Shown here piece by piece: positions 61,174-64,000 of a DNA stretch of 64,000 bases. Under the pieces are notes generated by a model. The model was not told where the DNA came from, did no database searches, and was given only the letters and a program-made list of their open reading frames with translations. The stretch is taken from assembly GCA_963696075.1 (NCBI GenBank), contig CAVOJD010000008.1:62001-126000 (forward strand), written 5' to 3'. Within the stretch, counting starts at the first letter, position 1; every line of letters begins with the position of its first letter. The DNA is from CAJQQK01 sp963696075 (GTDB taxonomy: Bacteria; Pseudomonadota; Alphaproteobacteria; Rhizobiales; Hyphomicrobiaceae). A program made the translations under genes and the position numbers.

Positions 61174-61788
61174 ATGGCACCTCCAACCCTGCGATTGCAA
61201 ACGTGCAGCGCGGCCCTCCTGACCATCATGGCCGTGTCGGCCACCCCCGCGCTTGCACATCCCCTCGTGCCGGGCGTAACCGGCTACCCCGCCTTGATGC
61301 TCCACCCCCTTCTGATCACGCACCAGGCCCTCGCGCTCTTCACCGCGATGCTCCTGATGGCCCGCTCCCCGGCGCTGTCACGCTGGCGCACCGCGCTGAT
61401 TTTCGCAGCCGCCCTCGCGATGGCTCACATCGCGCAAGGCTTCCTCCCGGGCCTCTTCTCATACTACTGGCTCGTGGCATCTGCCCTGATCACCGCCGCA
61501 GCCGGGCTTGTCGCGGCACTGGACCCCGTCCCCCCGCGCCTCGCCCTCCCCGCGATCGCGCTCCTCGGCGCCCTCATCGGCCTCGACACACACGGCGAGG
61601 CTGCCGGCCTCTGGCCGCGCATCGAAGCCGTCTCCGCCGCCATGCTCACCGGCGTCATGCTCTTGATGTTGGCCGGCTTCCTCGGCGGCTACCCTCTGGC
61701 GAAACCGCTCAGGCTTCTCGCGCGCATCCTCGCCGCCTGGATTGCAGCCGCCACCATCATGGTCCTGGCGTTTGCTCTCAGGTCCTGA
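61174..61788 (+). CDS. HupE-like hypothetical membrane protein
   Basis: A 204-aa protein with an N-terminal signal-like segment ending ATPALAHPLVPG and about six membrane segments. The HPLLITHQALALF region echoes the HPxxGxDH motif of HupE without the Asp. The gene starts 9 bases after the preceding stop (a GTG immediately follows that stop), so the two are coupled. It could be a second subunit of a small metal permease; I do not recognise it as a named family. Confidence 0.7.
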   Translation: MAPPTLRLQTCSAALLTIMAVSATPALAHPLVPGVTGYPALMLHPLLITHQALALFTAMLLMARSPALSRWRTALIFAAALAMAHIAQGFLPGLFSYYWLVASALITAAAGLVAALDPVPPRLALPAIALLGALIGLDTHGEAAGLWPRIEAVSAAMLTGVMLLMLAGFLGGYPLAKPLRLLARILAAWIAAATIMVLAFALRS

Positions 61789-61809
61789 CCACGATGCCCG
61801 GCCTGACGC

Positions 61810-62976
61810 TCAGATCCCATCGCGCGCGAAATAGCCATCGATGAAGCGTTCGTAGATATCGGTCAGCCGTTCGAGATCACCAACCGCGACATGCTCGTCC
61901 ACCTGATGGATCGTCTGGTTGACCAGCCCGAATTCGATCACCGGACAGGCCGCCTGAATGAACCGCGCATCCGACGTCCCACCCCCCGTGGAAAGCTCGG
62001 CCGTCCGCCCGGTGACGTCATGGATTGCATCCCGCATCGCATCGACCAGCGGACCGGGCTTCGTCAGAAACACATCCCCCGTCCCGCCGCATGTCACCGT
62101 CACCTCCGCCCCGATCTCGCCCGCGATCGCCGCAACCTTCTCCCGCACCCAGTCGCTCATCGACTTGCGGTCCCAGTTGTCGTTGTAGCGAATATTGAAC
62201 ACCGCCCGCGCCGAGGCTGGAATGACATTGGCCGCCGCATTCGGCACCGAGATCACGGTCACTTCGAGGTTGGATTTCTCGAAATTCTTCGACCCCGCGT
62301 CGATCTCGATACGGTTGAGCCGATCGATCAGCGTGGCAAGTTTCGGCACCGGATTGTCCGCCATATGCGGATACGCGGCATGCCCCTGACGCCCCGCGAC
62401 GATCAGCTCACCCGTCAGGCTCCCCCGCCGCCCGATCTTGATCATATCGCCCAGCGCCTCCGGATTGGTCGGCTCCCCGACCACGCACGCATCGAGACGT
62501 TCTTCGCGTGCCTCCAGCCAGTCGAGCACCTTGACCGTACCGTTGATCGAAGGCCCCTCTTCATCGCCCGTAATCAGCAGCGAGATTGAGCCCCGGACGC
62601 CGCGATGCTCGATCACCCGCAGCGCGGCTGCAACAAAGCACGCAATGCCCCCCTTCATGTCGACCGTACCGCGCCCGTACATGACGCCATCGACGATCTC
62701 CGCGGCAAACGGCGGATGCGTCCAACTTGCCTCATCCCCCGGCGGCACCACATCCGTATGTCCCGCAAAACAAAGGTTCGGCCCTTGCCGGCCATAGCGT
62801 GCATAGAGGTTTTCGACATCCGGCGTGCCCGCGTCACGCATCGTCATGCGGTGCACTTCGAAGCCGTGCGATTCGAGAAGGTTATGCAGCAGCGCCAGCG
62901 CGCCCCCCTCTTCCGGCGTGACGGATGGGCAGTGCACCAGCGCCTGCGTCAGAGAAACGGGGTTTTTGAGATCCAT
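61810..62976 (-). CDS. dapE: Succinyl-diaminopimelate desuccinylase
   Basis: A 388-aa M20 metallopeptidase-family enzyme of lysine and diaminopimelate synthesis. Zinc-site residues are H73 in FAGHTDVVPPGD, D106 in GRGTVDMKGG, E139/E140 in TGDEEGPSINGT and a C-terminal HxxDE-like motif in NQTIHQVDEHV. RQGHAAYPHMADNPV and STGGGTSDARFI are DapE-specific. It starts at the ATG at 62976 and converges on the HupE-like genes with a 21-base gap. Confidence 0.96.
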   Translation of the reverse strand: MDLKNPVSLTQALVHCPSVTPEEGGALALLHNLLESHGFEVHRMTMRDAGTPDVENLYARYGRQGPNLCFAGHTDVVPPGDEASWTHPPFAAEIVDGVMYGRGTVDMKGGIACFVAAALRVIEHRGVRGSISLLITGDEEGPSINGTVKVLDWLEAREERLDACVVGEPTNPEALGDMIKIGRRGSLTGELIVAGRQGHAAYPHMADNPVPKLATLIDRLNRIEIDAGSKNFEKSNLEVTVISVPNAAANVIPASARAVFNIRYNDNWDRKSMSDWVREKVAAIAGEIGAEVTVTCGGTGDVFLTKPGPLVDAMRDAIHDVTGRTAELSTGGGTSDARFIQAACPVIEFGLVNQTIHQVDEHVAVGDLERLTDIYERFIDGYFARDGI

Positions 62977-63047
62977 CGGCTCTATCTCCGGGTCGGTTGA
63001 CCTGAAGACATATCATCTTGCCCGCCACCGGAGCCAGCCGTGAAACG

Positions 63048-63834
63048 TCAGGCAACGCTTGGCCCCGCCACACCGGCTTTACCGTCCGCCACATCCCCGG
63101 CGTCCTGTTTGGCTGCATCAGGACCGCCAGCCAGCTCGGCGGGCTCCTCGACCCCCCTGATCAGCGTGATCTTCTGCCAGATCTTCTGGCTGAGGTTGGC
63201 AGAGATCTGCTCCAACTCCGTCACCGCGGAGATCACCACGCCATCGCGTGAGCTTTGCGCATAAAGCGTTGCCACCTTGGCGGCGAGTGACAGCATCTCG
63301 GAGCAATAATCGAGATAGCGCATCAACTCATACGGCGCCATCGTCCCTTCCGGTGACGACCGCGTCCGCTTGCCCTCCACCCGGCTCGGGTCTTTGGTCA
63401 ACTGGTGCATGTCGATGACGTGCACGATCGTTCTCAGTTCATGCAGATACGCGAGTGCCTGGTGACGCTTCCAGCGCTGCTCGATCGTCGACAGGAAGAA
63501 GATCGCCGCCCCACTCAGCACCAGCACATTCATCAGCGCCTCGATCCCCTGGACAACGCCGAACAGGTTATCCGTGCTGTGCTTGTATTCAATGATCGTG
63601 GCCACGTAGGAAGATCAACGCGACCCCGACAACAATCACCGCGATCGAGCTGAACCGAAGCCACAGATTGGGCTGCGCAATCTTCTCCGCGCGCGCCTTG
63701 GTCGTCTTCGCAACGTCGACCAGTTCCGCGCAGACCTTGCCAAGGCCACGGCCTGCAAAGCGCTCATCAATGCGCGCCTGCAATTGCTCAAGCGTCTTGA
63801 CGATCCGGTCCGGATCAAGCGTCCGGTATGGCAT
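63048..63834 (-). pseudogene. Two-TM hypothetical protein, split by an apparent one-base insertion
   Basis: The downstream frame (63589-63834) gives MPYRTLDPDRIVKTLEQLQARIDERF...LWLRFSSIAVIVVGVALIFL and stops. The upstream-running frame (63048-63605) gives VATIIEYKHSTDNLFGVVQGIEALMNVLVLSGAAIFFLSTIEQRWKRHQALAYLHELRTIVHVIDMHQLTKDPSRV. Removing one base from the GG/CC at 63609-63610 gives ...LIFYVATIIEYK and a 261-aa protein with two membrane segments (about residues 62-84 and 102-120) and a helical C-terminal domain containing the HVIDMHQLTKDP motif. I have seen this layout in uncharacterised proteins. The two frames may otherwise be separate coupled genes. Confidence 0.6.
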
Positions 63835-64000
63835 CCCCTACCCCCATGGCCCCGTCAGAAGACCACTATACCATTTCGAGCGTCCCGTCGTGGGCTCGTG
63901 GCGGGCAGCAACCACTGCCTTGCCAGTCGCTTTGCTCGCGCTTGCTTTAACGCCATGCGTCCGGCGAGGCTCGCGACCCGCCTGGGCCGGCGCCGCGCGC
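63835..64000. other. Right edge of window, no gene recognised
   Basis: GC-rich sequence with no start-like frame; it probably precedes another gene beyond the window. Confidence 0.4.

Overview
The window looks like part of the chromosome of a GC-rich alphaproteobacterium with genes for anoxygenic photosynthesis. The evidence is bchE and bchJ with FNR-type and PpsR/CrtJ-type sites, a SAM-II riboswitch upstream of metZ (a class found mainly in Alphaproteobacteria), the long form of dCTP deaminase, a BA14K-like protein, and three key genes of the ethylmalonyl-CoA pathway (ccr, ecm, mcd). I cannot name the genus; Hyphomicrobiales or a neighbouring order is a guess. I found no prophage, transposase, integrase, CRISPR array or rRNA; the only RNA gene is one tRNA-Leu(CAA).

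Layout. 0-5 kb: the end of a tripartite tricarboxylate transporter (tctB, tctA), a DUF3604 hydrolase-like protein and a TauE/SafE exporter. At about 5.1 kb the strand composition flips: the given strand is G-rich before and C-rich after, whatever the gene direction. 5-12 kb: a SABATH-type methyltransferase diverges from a tightly coupled trio (non-canonical M19 dipeptidase, unknown 566-aa protein, DUF3726 protein), followed by an IsdG-like monooxygenase, small proteins and 3-hydroxyisobutyrate dehydrogenase. 12-17 kb: a trans-sulfuration family PLP enzyme and a complete glycine betaine/proline ABC transporter. 17-29 kb: ethylmalonyl-CoA genes interleaved with a 1052-aa disordered protein, a YihY protein and secreted unknowns. 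29-32 kb: an OmpA-like protein, the tRNA and a D,D-carboxypeptidase.

32-52 kb is a catabolic region for hydroxy, keto and sugar acids: two enolase-superfamily enzymes, a BKACE enzyme with a 3-hydroxyacyl dehydrogenase, two SDRs, a UxaA-type dehydratase, an EctD-like dioxygenase behind a GntR regulator, and a 2-keto-4-pentenoate hydratase-like protein. Regulators and surface genes lie between them (ORF6N protein, DksA/TraR protein, PilZ, TadE/TadG-like protein). 52-64 kb holds housekeeping and photosynthesis genes: argE, apaG, metZ, dcd, hemN, bchJ, bchE, two HupE-like membrane proteins and dapE.

How the parts fit. BchE and ethylmalonyl-CoA mutase both depend on cobalamin, and HupE-family proteins are proposed nickel/cobalt permeases, so cobalt supply is a plausible link. 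The ethylmalonyl-CoA pathway would supply acetate and C2 assimilation for photoheterotrophic growth. The betaine transporter and the dipeptidase trio, whose M19 member resembles those at pseudomonad betaine/sarcosine loci, suggest use of methylated amines.

Quality warning. At least six places read as single-base insertions, most in short C/G runs, that break or locally scramble otherwise good proteins (33.2-33.3, 39.0, 40.0, 41.2, 52.2 and 63.6 kb). They are all of the same kind, which suggests residual sequencing insertions rather than gene decay.
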